A stretch of DNA of 64,000 bases from an uncultured Sinobacteraceae bacterium (GCA_937902995.1 CALEKY010000114.1:14170-78169), one strand, 5' to 3'. Shown: positions 34,213-44,323, counted from the first letter of the stretch. The notes: a model not told the origin generated them from the letters alone. Numbers and translations are program-made.

Positions 34213-35115
34213 TCACTGGCCTTCCTTGACGGCCAGGACGCCATCCAGCATCGGCCGAGCGGAGAACCCGGCCCGGCGCAGTCTGGATTCGACCTCCTTC
34301 GCGAGGTTGCGACCTCGTGCAACGCTGTTCGGCGCACCAGTGTAGTGAAACAATCGACCGCCGCCTTTCAGCACTCGCGCAAGCTCGCAATAGAACTCGA
34401 GCGAGTACAACTCGCCGGCGATCGCGAAGCGCGGCGGATCGTGGAGCACCGCATCGAACGCGGCATCGGCCAGCTCTCCGATCTTCCGCGTCACATCGCC
34501 CAGCTCGAGTTGCAATCGCGCATCCGCCTCTCCGCTGCCCTCCGGCGACCATGGATTCAGCTCGCGCAGCCACAAAACGTCGGGATTGCGCTCGAAGGAA
34601 CGCACTTCGCGTGCTCCCCCGCGAAGACACCAGATCGCGAAATATCCCAAACCGCCGCACGTATCGAGCACTCTCCTGCCTCGCGGGCGGATCAGCGCCA
34701 CCTTGCGCGCGGCGTCCTCGAACGGCGAGACCTGCGCCGTCGGCAGCATTTTTACTCCGTCGATCTCGAAAGTCGGCGGCCCCCAAGGCGTCGGCACCAG
34801 CTTGATCAACGACGCTCCGTAGCGCGCGATGGGGTGAAAAGCACCTTCGCTCCAGAAATAGATCGTGCGCTCCTTGCATGACTCCATGTACGGAAAGCGC
34901 TGGTCTTGCCATTCCCAATGATCGCGACGTGCGACGACAATCGTGCGCGTGCGCCCGAGGTCGACGGAACATTCGATCGATGCCTCGCCGTCGCGTCCTG
35001 CGCTTCGCAGAGCGGTCTGCAATTCGGCGGTGAGCAGCGGAAGGCGCAGGGATCTGCCGCAAGCTGCAGGGTGCAGATTGTCGGCTCCGAGTCGGGAGCG
35101 CTCTCGCGCCTTCAT
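34213..35115 (-). CDS. Class I SAM-dependent methyltransferase (COG2521-like)
   Basis: The ATG at 35115 lies 7 bases after the stop of the sensor kinase gene. The 300-residue product has motif I as RVLDTCGGLGYFAIWCL and a DAVLHDPPRFAIAGELY motif IV. The latter is like the archaeal-type group I remember as COG2521 and also like rRNA/DNA methyltransferases with DPPR/DPPY. The target, nucleic acid or polyamine-like, cannot be decided from sequence. Its close spacing suggests cotranscription with the kinase. Confidence 0.8.
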   Translation of the reverse strand: MKARERSRLGADNLHPAACGRSLRLPLLTAELQTALRSAGRDGEASIECSVDLGRTRTIVVARRDHWEWQDQRFPYMESCKERTIYFWSEGAFHPIARYGASLIKLVPTPWGPPTFEIDGVKMLPTAQVSPFEDAARKVALIRPRGRRVLDTCGGLGYFAIWCLRGGAREVRSFERNPDVLWLRELNPWSPEGSGEADARLQLELGDVTRKIGELADAAFDAVLHDPPRFAIAGELYSLEFYCELARVLKGGGRLFHYTGAPNSVARGRNLAKEVESRLRRAGFSARPMLDGVLAVKEGQ

Positions 35116-35122
35116 TAGCGGG

Positions 35123-37771
35123 CTAGTGTGCGGCAACCCGGGTATCGGGCGCGCGCGACAACGCCTGGATTTCCTGCGCGAGCGCCTCGCCGAGCGCCTC
35201 GACGGTGTTCGCCTTGTAAACGAGCTGATTGATGTTCAAGCGCTGCGCGTTCTCGACGTCTTCCGGGCGAATGTAGCCCGAAGTCATGATGATCGGCACG
35301 TGCTCGCGGACGCTCCGCAGCTCCGTGGCAAGGTCTGGCCCCGACATACCCGGCATCGAGACATCGGTAATAACCACGTCGAACGCATGCGGGTGCGCGC
35401 GGAACTCGGCGAGCGCGGCCCTGGGATCCGAAAAGCCCGTCACGCGATAGCCCATCTTCGTCAATGCGCGCTCCATGAGGAAAACGAGCGCTTCTTCGTC
35501 GTCGACGTACATGACACGCTCGCCGCGGCCTTGGGGCGTCGAACGTGTTCCGCGAGCCTGTTCGACCTGTTCGTCCGTGGCCGGCAGATAGACACTGACC
35601 GTTGTACCTCGATTCAATTGACTGCGAATCTCCACGGTGCCGCGATGGCTTTGCACGATACCGTGCACGACCGACAACCCAAGACCGGTGCCTTCGCCCG
35701 GCTTGCGCGTCGTGAAGAATGGATCGAATGCGCGTTTCATCGTCGTCTCATCCATTCCGCAGCCGTTGTCGACGACCTGCAATCGCAAATAGCGTCCCGG
35801 AGCCAGCCCGGCGACCGTCGATGCGCCCTGCTCGATCTCGACCGCATCCAGCTGCACTCGGATCACGCCGCCGCGCTGTGCAAGTGCGTGCGCGGCATTG
35901 GTTCCGAGATTCATGACGATTTGATGAAGCTGCGTGGAATCGCCCTCGACATTCGGCACACCGGGCGCGAATTCGGTCTCGATTGCGATTGTCTGCGGCA
36001 GGGTGGCGCGCAGCAGATTCAAGGCCTCGCGCACGACTTCCCGCGGATCGACTGCTTCCCGCTTCGGCGGCGCCTGGCGACTGAATGTGAGGATCTGCCG
36101 CACGAGATCGATCGCGCGACGGCTCGCTTTCTGGATCTCGACCAGATGCGTTCGCGTCGTGGTATCGAGATTCGGTTCCTGCAGTGCAAGCCCGGCATTG
36201 CCCGAGATCGCCGAAAGAATGTTGTTGAAATCGTGCGCAATGCCGCCGGCGAGCGTACCGAGGGATTGCATGCGTTGCGCTTGATTGAGCTGAGCCTCGA
36301 AACGCGCTCGCTCCGCCTCCGATTGGATACGCGCCGTGATGTCGTGAATCGTGCCCACGAAGTTCCGGCACGCGCCCTGCGCGTCGAAGATCGGCACGAT
36401 GGTGATTTCCACGTACTTCGTTCCGGCACGCACGGCAACCTTCTCTTCCCACGTGACGCGGCTTTGCGTCTGCGAGGCATATCGATAGCGTCCGAGCACG
36501 TTCTCGCGCGTGCGCTCGGGCAAGAGCTCGTTCAAGGTCTTGCCGATGACACGATCCTCGGTTGCGCCGAACATTTCCAGGAAGGCGCGATTGACGGAAA
36601 CGAAGACATATCGCTCGTCCGGCTCGCATTGAAGATAGAAGATCCCGTCGCCGACCGTGCTGAAAATGAGCGCGCGTAGGTTCTCGCTGGCGCGGACCGC
36701 TTCCTCCATGCGCTGACGTTCGATCTCGTTGCGTGCGGACTCGACGGCAAACGAAAGATCCGCAGCAAGCGAGGCCAACACCTGCAGCTCTTCGTCGCGG
36801 AAATAATTGAGCTGCGATGCATACAGCGTGAAAACCCCGAAGATGCGCTCGCGATCCTTCAAAGGAAACAATGCGCATGAGCGTAAGCTGCGTTGCTCGA
36901 GCCATTCGCGCCATTCGCCGGACATGTACTCGAATAGATCGCTGGAGAATGCCGGCTCGCCGGTGGCCAAGACGCGCGCCGTCAAGCCGCGCTGGAAGAG
37001 CGGCTGCGTCAGATCGATCGACTGAATCGGCAAGTCGGCAACCTCACCGAACTGCGTGATGATGTCGACACGCTGTCTGGTTTCGTCGAGCACGCCGATC
37101 CATGCAAGCCGCGCAAGACCCTCTTGCACTGCGATGCGGCAAGCGAGCTCGTACAGATGCTGAGGATCGCGGGCCCGAAGCATGAGCTTGTTGATCGAGC
37201 TCGAAACGGCGTGCAACCGTGCGAGCTCGCGTGCCCGCGCCTCGCTGCGTCGCAACTCTTGCTCCGTTCGGTCGCGCAGAATGGCGATCGATGCGAGATG
37301 CGTGGCCGTATCGACCCATTCGACCTCCTGCGGATTCGGCCCGCGCACGTCCTTGTAGTACATCGCGAACGTGCCCAGAACGTCGCCGCTCGGCGAGAAG
37401 ATTGGGCTCGACCAGCAGGCCCTGAGACCGTGCGGCAACGCATATCGGCGGTACTCTTCCCAATAGGGGTGCGTTGCAATGTCTTGCACGATGACGCGCT
37501 CGCGCAGATAGGCCGCCGTACCGCACGAGCCGCATTTCGGCCCGATCTCGGAGCCTATAATCGTGCGGTTGTACTCTTCCGGCAGACTCGGTGCGGCGCC
37601 ATGCCGCAACTTGTTCTCGTCGACGAGCAAAATCGAGCACAACATGCCATCGGCCTGGGACTCGATCAGCCGGACGATGTCGGTCAACACCCGCGACAGC
37701 GGGGCACCGGCCGCAATGCTTTCCAGCACCGCGCGGTGCCCGGCAGCGAACGTGGCGTTGTGAGCCGTCAT
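35123..37771 (-). CDS. Hybrid sensor histidine kinase, GAF-GAF-PAS-HisKA-HATPase-REC
   Basis: The 882-residue protein has no membrane segment. Two GAF domains (about 10-165, with GPKCGSCGTAAYLRE, and about 190-345) are followed by a PAS/PAC domain (about 365-480), a HisKA domain with the phospho-His in GGIAHDFNNILS, a HATPase with VVDNGCGMDE and GEGTGLGLSVVHGIV, and a receiver domain with the phospho-Asp in VVITDVSMPGMSG. It would sense a cytoplasmic small molecule or redox cue. No separate response regulator is adjacent, so output may run through a phosphorelay elsewhere. Confidence 0.94.
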   Translation of the reverse strand: MTAHNATFAAGHRAVLESIAAGAPLSRVLTDIVRLIESQADGMLCSILLVDENKLRHGAAPSLPEEYNRTIIGSEIGPKCGSCGTAAYLRERVIVQDIATHPYWEEYRRYALPHGLRACWSSPIFSPSGDVLGTFAMYYKDVRGPNPQEVEWVDTATHLASIAILRDRTEQELRRSEARARELARLHAVSSSINKLMLRARDPQHLYELACRIAVQEGLARLAWIGVLDETRQRVDIITQFGEVADLPIQSIDLTQPLFQRGLTARVLATGEPAFSSDLFEYMSGEWREWLEQRSLRSCALFPLKDRERIFGVFTLYASQLNYFRDEELQVLASLAADLSFAVESARNEIERQRMEEAVRASENLRALIFSTVGDGIFYLQCEPDERYVFVSVNRAFLEMFGATEDRVIGKTLNELLPERTRENVLGRYRYASQTQSRVTWEEKVAVRAGTKYVEITIVPIFDAQGACRNFVGTIHDITARIQSEAERARFEAQLNQAQRMQSLGTLAGGIAHDFNNILSAISGNAGLALQEPNLDTTTRTHLVEIQKASRRAIDLVRQILTFSRQAPPKREAVDPREVVREALNLLRATLPQTIAIETEFAPGVPNVEGDSTQLHQIVMNLGTNAAHALAQRGGVIRVQLDAVEIEQGASTVAGLAPGRYLRLQVVDNGCGMDETTMKRAFDPFFTTRKPGEGTGLGLSVVHGIVQSHRGTVEIRSQLNRGTTVSVYLPATDEQVEQARGTRSTPQGRGERVMYVDDEEALVFLMERALTKMGYRVTGFSDPRAALAEFRAHPHAFDVVITDVSMPGMSGPDLATELRSVREHVPIIMTSGYIRPEDVENAQRLNINQLVYKANTVEALGEALAQEIQALSRAPDTRVAAH

Positions 37772-38002
37772 GGTTCGAGCGCTCGTGGTCTATGACGAAA
37801 TGTGCCCGACCGCAGAAAGGTCGCGGCAACGTACCTGAATGGGCGCCCGATCATGCTCATGAACAAGACGCGCTGCGCCACATCATGGTAATGCAACGGC
37901 AGTTCGACGTCTGCGAACTGCTTTGCGCTCGTGCGTAGACACCACACTGCGCCCCTGCGTTCAAAGTTCTCAGACAGACGCCGTGTTCCCGAGCCGTCGC
38001 GC

Positions 38003-39136
38003 TCAAGCGTTCGGGTTGATCAGGTACTTTTCGCCGGTTTTGAACTGAGAATAAACCTGAATGGCGTCCAGGCTCAGGGCTTCCCGCAACGAGATCACCT
38101 TCGTGTAGTGGCTCGCAAAGGTCGTCTTCAGCTCGGCAACGACGCGCTCGCGCAGTTTCTGCACTGCCTGCGGACCGATCTTCTGCAGGAACGGAGTGAG
38201 CAACCAGCCGCCTACACCCCAAGCGAAACCGAAGCTGCGCGTCAGCTCCGTCGGCGACCGATCCAGCGCGCCGTAGATGTAAACCTGCTTGTAAGTGTTC
38301 GAACCGTAGCGGCTGTATTCCGTCATCTTCGCGCTCGCCGCTGCCTCCATGCACGTCAGGATCTGGCTCGCAAGCTTGCCGCCGCCGATCGCATCGAACG
38401 CCAGCGTCGCGCCCGTCTCCATCAGCGCCTTGGTCAGATCGTCCATGAAAGTCGGCGACGTCGAATTCAGTACGTACTTCGCGCCGATGTCGCGCAGCAG
38501 CTCTTCCTGTTCGGGTTTACGAACGATATTGACGAGCGGGATTCCATCCTTGAGGCAGATACGATTGAGCATTTGTCCCAAGTTCGATGCCGCCGCCGTA
38601 TGAACGAGCGCGGTATGTCCTTCGCGGCGCATCGTCTCGACCATGCACAGCGCCGTCAGCGGATTGACGAAACAGGACGCGCCTTCCGCAGGCGTCGTCC
38701 CCGGAGGTAGCACGAGGGCGTGCGAAGCCTTGGCCGTGCGGTATTGGGCATACATCGATCCGCCCATCAAGGCGACCGTCTTGCCGAGCAGCGCCTGGGC
38801 TTGCGGAGACGCTCCGGCCTTGATGACGACGCCGGCGCCTTCGTTACCCACCGGCAAGGCTTGATCGACGCGTGCCGCCATCGCTCGCATGAGCTTCGGC
38901 GGAACCTGCGCCTTGACGACCGGGTTGTCGGGCGTACCCGCTTGCACTGCCGTCGTGAGATCCGCCGTTCCGAACAGCAGCCCGAGATCCGAAGGATTCA
39001 AGGGCGTTGCCTCGATCCGAACTACGATTTCGTCGTCGGCCGGCTCAGGAACCGTGACACGCTCGAGAAAGACTTCGAGCTCGCCGTTGTTCTTCACCAA
39101 AGAGCGCAGCTGCAAGCCTGTCAATTCGCTAGCCAT
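38003..39136 (-). CDS. Zinc-binding-type alcohol dehydrogenase / quinone oxidoreductase family (MDR)
   Basis: The ATG at 39136 follows GGAGAAGG; a 42-residue upstream extension is rejected. The 377-residue product has the MDR layout: a GroES-like N-terminal domain with EIVVRIEATPLNPSDLGLLF and VGNEGAGVVIKAG, and a Rossmann domain with ALVHTAAASNLGQMLNRI. The Cys/His ligands of zinc enzymes are not evident, so an NADPH-dependent enoyl or quinone reductase role is more likely than a zinc alcohol dehydrogenase. Confidence 0.88.
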   Translation of the reverse strand: MASELTGLQLRSLVKNNGELEVFLERVTVPEPADDEIVVRIEATPLNPSDLGLLFGTADLTTAVQAGTPDNPVVKAQVPPKLMRAMAARVDQALPVGNEGAGVVIKAGASPQAQALLGKTVALMGGSMYAQYRTAKASHALVLPPGTTPAEGASCFVNPLTALCMVETMRREGHTALVHTAAASNLGQMLNRICLKDGIPLVNIVRKPEQEELLRDIGAKYVLNSTSPTFMDDLTKALMETGATLAFDAIGGGKLASQILTCMEAAASAKMTEYSRYGSNTYKQVYIYGALDRSPTELTRSFGFAWGVGGWLLTPFLQKIGPQAVQKLRERVVAELKTTFASHYTKVISLREALSLDAIQVYSQFKTGEKYLINPNA

Positions 39137-39198
39137 ACACCTTCTCCGCAACGAGACCGGCAGTATGCCAGCCGGCGCTGCGGAAAACACAGGGCGCA

Positions 39199-39215
39199 CC
39201 CGGCGCGACGCCGGG
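39199..39215 (-). terminator. Short GC hairpin after the small secreted-protein gene
   Basis: Arms CCCGGCG and CGCCGGG with a 3-base loop lie between the small gene at 39243 and the oxidoreductase start at 39136. No T tract is seen, so it could instead be a leader structure. Confidence 0.45.
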
Positions 39216-39242
39216 CGCACCTGCGTATCAGCCGACAGAGCG

Positions 39243-39539
39243 CTAGAGGCACACGGTCGCACGCGGACCAGCGCGCCGCTCGGAACAGCCGGCGGGGTCG
39301 GTGGCGGCCAATAGCGCCACCGCTTTCACTTCGCGAACGACAGGGACCGTCTGCCGCGGACCGGCGGTCCGCACGATCCGATTCGACGCCTCCGCTGGGG
39401 CCTGCACGGATTTCGAAGCCTGTATCGGCCGGACACGTGAAGCGCGCGGCCCGAAATCGGCAGCGTGCACCTGCGGCAGCGCGACGACGCCCATTGCAGT
39501 CAGACAGATCAAAGAGATCGCTATGCGAGTTTTCATCAC
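39243..39539 (-). CDS. Small secreted protein, unknown function
   Basis: The 98-residue product starts MMKTRIAISLICLTAMGVVA with a clear signal peptide ending near VHAADF, and has AGGAG upstream of the ATG. The mature part is basic and low in complexity, with two cysteines near the C-terminus (PAGCSE and TVCL) that could form a disulfide. I recognise no family. The signal peptide and ribosome binding site support a real gene. Confidence 0.65.
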   Translation of the reverse strand: MMKTRIAISLICLTAMGVVALPQVHAADFGPRASRVRPIQASKSVQAPAEASNRIVRTAGPRQTVPVVREVKAVALLAATDPAGCSERRAGPRATVCL

Positions 39540-39738
39540 TTTCAGCTCCTGCTAAACGAATCCACGAGCCGCAGCGGCCGACGTCGAGGCGCCGGAGCCC
39601 CAGCCCTTGCCGTCAGTTTCGAGATCCGGCGTGAAGGACTCGCGGTCTGCAGCGTGAAACCCGCGTGAATCCGCATATGCGCATGCGCGCTTCTGGCGAC
39701 AGCGCTCAGCCGTGCGCGATCTCTCGCATAATCGACAC

Positions 39739-41106
39739 ATGCACACGCTCAATTCGCTGGCCGACGCCCTGGAATCCGACCGCATCACGAGCCGCGAGCT
39801 CGTCGAGCGCTGTCTTGCACGCATCGAAGCACCCGACGGCGAAGGTCAGCGGACATTCTTGAAAGTCGACGCCGAACGCGCTTTGCAGGCGGCCGATGTA
39901 TGCGACCGCGAGCGTCGTGCCGGACGAGCGCGCTCGCGGTACGCAGGCATCCCGGTTTCGATCAAGGATCTGTTCGACCGCGAGGGAGAGGTCACGACGG
40001 CGGGTTCGACGCTGCTACGAAACGCCGCGCCCGCGACGCGCGATGCGGCGAGCGTCGAACGACTGGTGCGCGCCGGATTCATTCCGATCGGGCGCACGAA
40101 CATGACCGAGTTTGCGTTCTCCGGTCTCGGCCTGAACTGTCATTACGGCACGCCCGCCAATCCGTTCGATCGCGCAACGCGCCGTATTCCCGGCGGCTCA
40201 TCGAGCGGCGCGGCTGTTTCGGTGACGGATTCGATGGCCTTTGCCGCGCTCGGCACCGACACCGGCGGGTCATGCCGCATCCCTGCTGCGATGTGCGGCA
40301 TCGTGGGATTCAAGCCCACGGCGCGGCGCGTACCGATGTCAGGAACGTTTCCGTTGTCCCCATCCCTCGATTCGATCGGGCCGCTCGCCAATTCCGTGGA
40401 ATGCTGTGCAATCGTCGATGCAGTGCTCGCCGGCGAGCCGATCGAACCGCTCGCCGCTGTACCGCTGCACGGCTTGCGCTTCGCAGTGCCGCAAACGCTC
40501 GTGCTCGACGATGTCGAAGACTATGTCGCGAATGTTTTTGCCCGCGCGCTGTCGCGGCTCGCGGCGCAAGGCGCGGAAATCGTCGAGACGCCGCTCGAGC
40601 TGCTGGGCGAGCTGCCGGAGATCAATCGCAAAGGCGGTCTCGCCCCGCCCGAGGCCTATGCGACGCATCGAGAATGGATCGCGCAACACGCCGATGCGTA
40701 CGATCCGCGAGTGCTCGCGCGCATCGTGCGCGGCAAAGAACAGGATGCGGCCGACTACATCCTGCTGCAGCGTGCCCGTGCGAGTTTCATCGAGCGCGTG
40801 TCGGCTGCGCTCATGAGTTTCGACGCGGTGCTGATGCCGACGGTGCCCATCGTTGCTCCGCCGATGGACAGTCTCGCGGACGACGCGAGCTATGCACGCA
40901 CGAACGCGCTGGTCTTACGCAATCCGAGTTTCGTGAATTTCATGGACGGTTGTGCGATTTCCATCCCATGCCACGATCCCGGCGAAGCGCCGGTCGGTCT
41001 GATGGTGGCGACGCCGGGCGGCCGCGATCCGCAGCTCCTCGCCATCGCGTCGAGTATCGAGCGGACGGTCTGGCATCCCGTATCTCAATCCGGAATTGCC
41101 CGCTAA
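39739..41106 (+). CDS. Amidase (amidase signature family)
   Basis: The ATG at 39739 (MHTLNSLADALESD) is the likely start. The 455-residue product has the Ser-cisSer-Lys triad layout: Lys in GIPVSIKDLFDREG (about 81), cis-Ser in PGGSSSGAAVSV (about 155) and the nucleophile in ALGTDTGGSCRIPA (about 179). The family hydrolyses amides, urea derivatives or amidated peptides. It is not GatA, because no gatB or gatC is adjacent. Substrate unknown. Confidence 0.92.
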   Translation: MHTLNSLADALESDRITSRELVERCLARIEAPDGEGQRTFLKVDAERALQAADVCDRERRAGRARSRYAGIPVSIKDLFDREGEVTTAGSTLLRNAAPATRDAASVERLVRAGFIPIGRTNMTEFAFSGLGLNCHYGTPANPFDRATRRIPGGSSSGAAVSVTDSMAFAALGTDTGGSCRIPAAMCGIVGFKPTARRVPMSGTFPLSPSLDSIGPLANSVECCAIVDAVLAGEPIEPLAAVPLHGLRFAVPQTLVLDDVEDYVANVFARALSRLAAQGAEIVETPLELLGELPEINRKGGLAPPEAYATHREWIAQHADAYDPRVLARIVRGKEQDAADYILLQRARASFIERVSAALMSFDAVLMPTVPIVAPPMDSLADDASYARTNALVLRNPSFVNFMDGCAISIPCHDPGEAPVGLMVATPGGRDPQLLAIASSIERTVWHPVSQSGIAR

Positions 41107-41267
41107 TTGCCGACGCCTTGCCATGGGGTAGCATTGCCCCGAGGCCGCCGCCCGCGAACTTCCCGCGCGACGGACGGTTGCTAAGAGGCACAACTCGATC
41201 AGCCACTTGCCGATGCACCGGCGTCGACGACTTCCATGACACCGGCACGGCAGAAGACGAGGACGAC

Positions 41268-41582
41268 ATGCAAATTCAAGTGAATCACGACAATCACGTT
41301 CACCTCGGTGCGGACGTCGAACAGCGGTTTGCGGACATCATCCGCAATACGCTCAACCGGTACGGCGATCGCATCACGCGGGTCGCCATGCACTTGAGCG
41401 ATGAGAACGCGGCCAAGCACGGCGATTCGGACAAACGCTGCATGCTCGAAGCCCGTTTGGCGAACCTGCAGCCGATTGCCGTGACCCACATGGCCGAATC
41501 CTGGCAGCTCGCGTTCGACGGCGCCCTGGAAAAACTCGAGACCGCAATCGGCCGTACGATCGGTAAACTGGAAACTCATTAG
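41268..41582 (+). CDS. HPF/RaiA-family ribosome-associated protein
   Basis: The frame is open far upstream across the amidase region, but the protein-like part starts at ATG 41268 (MQIQVNHDNHVHLG). The 104-residue product has the beta-alpha-beta-beta-beta-alpha pattern of the S30AE/HPF family, with IRNTLNRYGDRITRVAMHLS near the start and an amphipathic C-terminal helix. Short HPF-like proteins bind the ribosome in stationary phase and promote hibernation. A strong terminator follows. Confidence 0.85.
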   Translation: MQIQVNHDNHVHLGADVEQRFADIIRNTLNRYGDRITRVAMHLSDENAAKHGDSDKRCMLEARLANLQPIAVTHMAESWQLAFDGALEKLETAIGRTIGKLETH

Positions 41583-41639
41583 ACGGCATCGCCGCGACCG
41601 CGGCAGCTTCGAACCCGACTGAAAAGGATCCGGGACGAC

Positions 41640-41668
41640 TACCGTACCGCTCTTCGAGCGGCACGGTA
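41640..41668 (+). terminator. Hairpin after the HPF-like gene
   Basis: Arms TACCGTACCGCTC and GAGCGGCACGGTA pair over 13 bases with a single A-C mismatch and a short loop, followed by CGTTTGT. It separates the HPF-like gene from maeB. Confidence 0.7.
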
Positions 41669-41763
41669 CGTTTGTATGCGCCCGCAATGGATTGAACGAC
41701 CGCGCTCCCACATACTAGCGAACAGTGCCCGCACGGGCCCTCCACGCTACTTGTTCTGCACGC

Positions 41764-44079
41764 ATGACCGAAGAATCGAACAGTAAGACGAACGTCCGCG
41801 AAAGCCTCCGGCAGGATGCGCTGACCTATCACGAGCTACCGGTTCCCGGAAAACTCTCCGTCGTTCCGACGAAAAAACTGTCCAATCAGCACGATCTCGC
41901 ACTCGCCTATTCGCCCGGTGTGGCAGCGGCATGCGAGGAAATCTCCGCCGATCCGATCAATGCGCTGCGCTATACCGCGCGCGGCAATCTCGTCGCGGTC
42001 ATCACCAACGGCACCGCCGTGCTCGGACTCGGTGCGATCGGACCGCTGGCCGCGAAACCCGTCATGGAAGGTAAGGCCGTGCTGTTCAAGAAATTCGCCG
42101 GCATCGATGTCTTCGACATCGAGATCAACGAGACCGATCCCGACAAGCTCGTCGAAGTGATTGCTGCGCTGGAGCCGACGTTCGGCGGCATCAATCTCGA
42201 AGACATCAAGGCGCCGGAATGTTTCGAGATCGAGCGCAAGCTGCGGGCCCGGATGAAGATCCCCGTATTTCACGACGATCAGCATGGTACGGCGATCATC
42301 GTCGGCGCTGCCGTGCTGAACGGCCTCACCGTCGTCGGCAAGGACATCAAACAGGTCAAGCTCGTGGTGAGCGGCGCCGGCGCGGCCGCCCTCGCCTGCG
42401 TGGATCTGCTCGTGGATCTCGGATTGCAGCGCGAGAACATCTGGCTGACCGACTTGGCGGGCGTGGTGTACGAAGGACGCACCGAGCTCATGGACGCGGA
42501 AAAGGCGCGTTTCGCCCAGCGCACCTCGCTTCGCCATCTCCACGAAGTCATCCAGGACGCGGATATCTTTCTCGGCCTTTCCGCAGGCGGCGTGTTGAAG
42601 CAGGAAATGGTGAAGACGATGGCACCGCGCCCGCTCATCTTCGCGCTCGCCAATCCCGTGCCGGAGATTCTTCCCGAACTGGTCAAGGAAGTGCGCTCGG
42701 ATGCAATCATCGCGACGGGCCGTTCGGACTACCCGAATCAGGTCAACAACGTCCTCTGCTTCCCGTTCATTTTTCGCGGCGCGCTCGATGCCGGCTCGAC
42801 GACGATCACGCGCGAGATGGAGATCGCCGCGGTGCATGCGATCGCGCAACTTGCTCGCGAAGGCGTGAGCGAAGGCGTCGTCGATGCCTACGGCGTGTCC
42901 GACCTAGTGTTCGGACCCGAATACATCATTCCCAAGCCGTTCGATCCGCGCTTGATCGTGTACATCGCGCCGGCGGTCGCGAAGGCCGCAATGGACTCGG
43001 GCGTAGCCACGCGGCCCATCGCCGACTTCGACGCCTACAGGCAGCAGTTGCAGCAGTTCGTGTACCAGTCCGGCACGATGATGAAGCCGATCTACGCGGC
43101 TGCGCGCAAAGTGCCGCCCGAAAGATCGCGCATCGTCTTTGCCGAGGGGGAGGACGAGCGCGTCCTGCGTGCGGCGCAGATCCTGGTCGAGGAAAAGCTC
43201 GCCTCGCCGATTCTGGTCGGTCGCCCGGCCATCATCGAAAACCGCATGAAGCGTTTCGGTCTGCGTCTGCAGCTCGGCCGCGACGTCACGATCGTCAACA
43301 CCGAATTCGACGAGCGCCATCGAGAGTTCTGGATGGAATACCACCGGCTCATGATGCGGCGGGGCGTTACGGCGCAGTATGCGAAGCTCGAAATGCGACG
43401 CCGCACGACGCTGATCGCGGCGATGCTGTTACGTAAAGGTTATGCCGACGGCATGATCTGCGGCACGATCAGCACGACCTCCCGTCATCTGGAATTCATC
43501 GATCAAGTGATCGGCAAACGCGAAGGCGCAAGCGTCTACGCCGCGATGAACGCGTTGATCCTGCCGAATCGCCAACTCTTCCTCGTCGACACGCACGTCA
43601 ACCTCGACCCGACAGCCGAGCAGCTCTGCGAAATCACGTGCATGGCCGCCGAGGCCGTTCGCCGTTTCGGCGTTGTACCGAAAATCGCTTTGCTGTCGCA
43701 TTCGAATTTCGGCTCGCACGACGACGCATCGGCACAGAAGATGCGACGCACGCTCGAGCTACTGCGCGAAAAGGCGCCCCATCTCGAGATCGACGGCGAG
43801 ATGCACGGCGATTGCGCGCTGGATGAAGCGATGCGACGCAGCACCCTGCCGTCCACGACGCTCACCGGCCCCGCGAATCTGTTGGTCATGCCGAATCTGG
43901 ATTCGGCCAACATTGCCTACAACTTGCTCAAGACGGCCGCCGGCAACAACATCGCCGTCGGTCCGATCCTGCTCGGCTGCGCTGCACCGGTGAACATCCT
44001 CACGCCTTCGGCGACCGTCAGACGCATCGTGAACGTCACGGCATTGACCGTGATGGAAGCGAATGCGGGAAAGAGCTGA
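41764..44079 (+). CDS. maeB: NADP-dependent malic enzyme with phosphotransacetylase-like domain
   Basis: The 771-residue protein matches the MaeB fusion. The N-terminal malic enzyme (about 15-420) carries the Tyr/Lys region ALAYSPGVAAACEEIS, the metal-binding FHDDQHGTAIIVGA and the NADP-binding VVSGAGAAALACVDLL. The C-terminal PTA-like domain (about 435-765) has RIVFAEGEDERVLRAAQ and DGEMHGDCALDEAM. It makes pyruvate, CO2 and NADPH from malate in the cytosol. The PTA part is known to be regulatory in homologues, not catalytic. The start at 41764 (MTEESNSK) is preferred over an upstream alternative. Confidence 0.96.
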   Translation: MTEESNSKTNVRESLRQDALTYHELPVPGKLSVVPTKKLSNQHDLALAYSPGVAAACEEISADPINALRYTARGNLVAVITNGTAVLGLGAIGPLAAKPVMEGKAVLFKKFAGIDVFDIEINETDPDKLVEVIAALEPTFGGINLEDIKAPECFEIERKLRARMKIPVFHDDQHGTAIIVGAAVLNGLTVVGKDIKQVKLVVSGAGAAALACVDLLVDLGLQRENIWLTDLAGVVYEGRTELMDAEKARFAQRTSLRHLHEVIQDADIFLGLSAGGVLKQEMVKTMAPRPLIFALANPVPEILPELVKEVRSDAIIATGRSDYPNQVNNVLCFPFIFRGALDAGSTTITREMEIAAVHAIAQLAREGVSEGVVDAYGVSDLVFGPEYIIPKPFDPRLIVYIAPAVAKAAMDSGVATRPIADFDAYRQQLQQFVYQSGTMMKPIYAAARKVPPERSRIVFAEGEDERVLRAAQILVEEKLASPILVGRPAIIENRMKRFGLRLQLGRDVTIVNTEFDERHREFWMEYHRLMMRRGVTAQYAKLEMRRRTTLIAAMLLRKGYADGMICGTISTTSRHLEFIDQVIGKREGASVYAAMNALILPNRQLFLVDTHVNLDPTAEQLCEITCMAAEAVRRFGVVPKIALLSHSNFGSHDDASAQKMRRTLELLREKAPHLEIDGEMHGDCALDEAMRRSTLPSTTLTGPANLLVMPNLDSANIAYNLLKTAAGNNIAVGPILLGCAAPVNILTPSATVRRIVNVTALTVMEANAGKS

Positions 44080-44108
44080 TGCACAAGAGCTAGCTGTTGC
44101 ATGCTCAA

Positions 44109-44134
44109 GGCGCCGTATCTGCGATTTCGGCGCC
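44109..44134 (+). terminator. Hairpin after maeB
   Basis: Arms GGCGCCG and CGGCGCC form a 7-base stem about 30 bases after the maeB stop. No clear T tract follows, so it is a weak terminator candidate. Confidence 0.45.
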
Positions 44135-44323
44135 AGCTCCCCCTAGGTCGAAGCGGCAAATAACGAGCCCAAGAATTTGCCGCAAGAGGACGGGCTACGC
44201 GACTCACACGGTTGGACTCGTGGCTGGCGCTTGATAAAAGAATCGAGGCCGAAGACTGGAACCCTTACACGATCAGCATCCTTACTCGTTGGTCTCGCAC
44301 GAGCAGATCGAAGAGGAGCAACC

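Noticed and set aside
37793..37938. 48-codon plus-strand frame in the gap between the hybrid kinase and oxidoreductase genes
   Set aside because: It has no convincing ribosome binding site, no family, and no sign of conservation that I can judge from one sequence.
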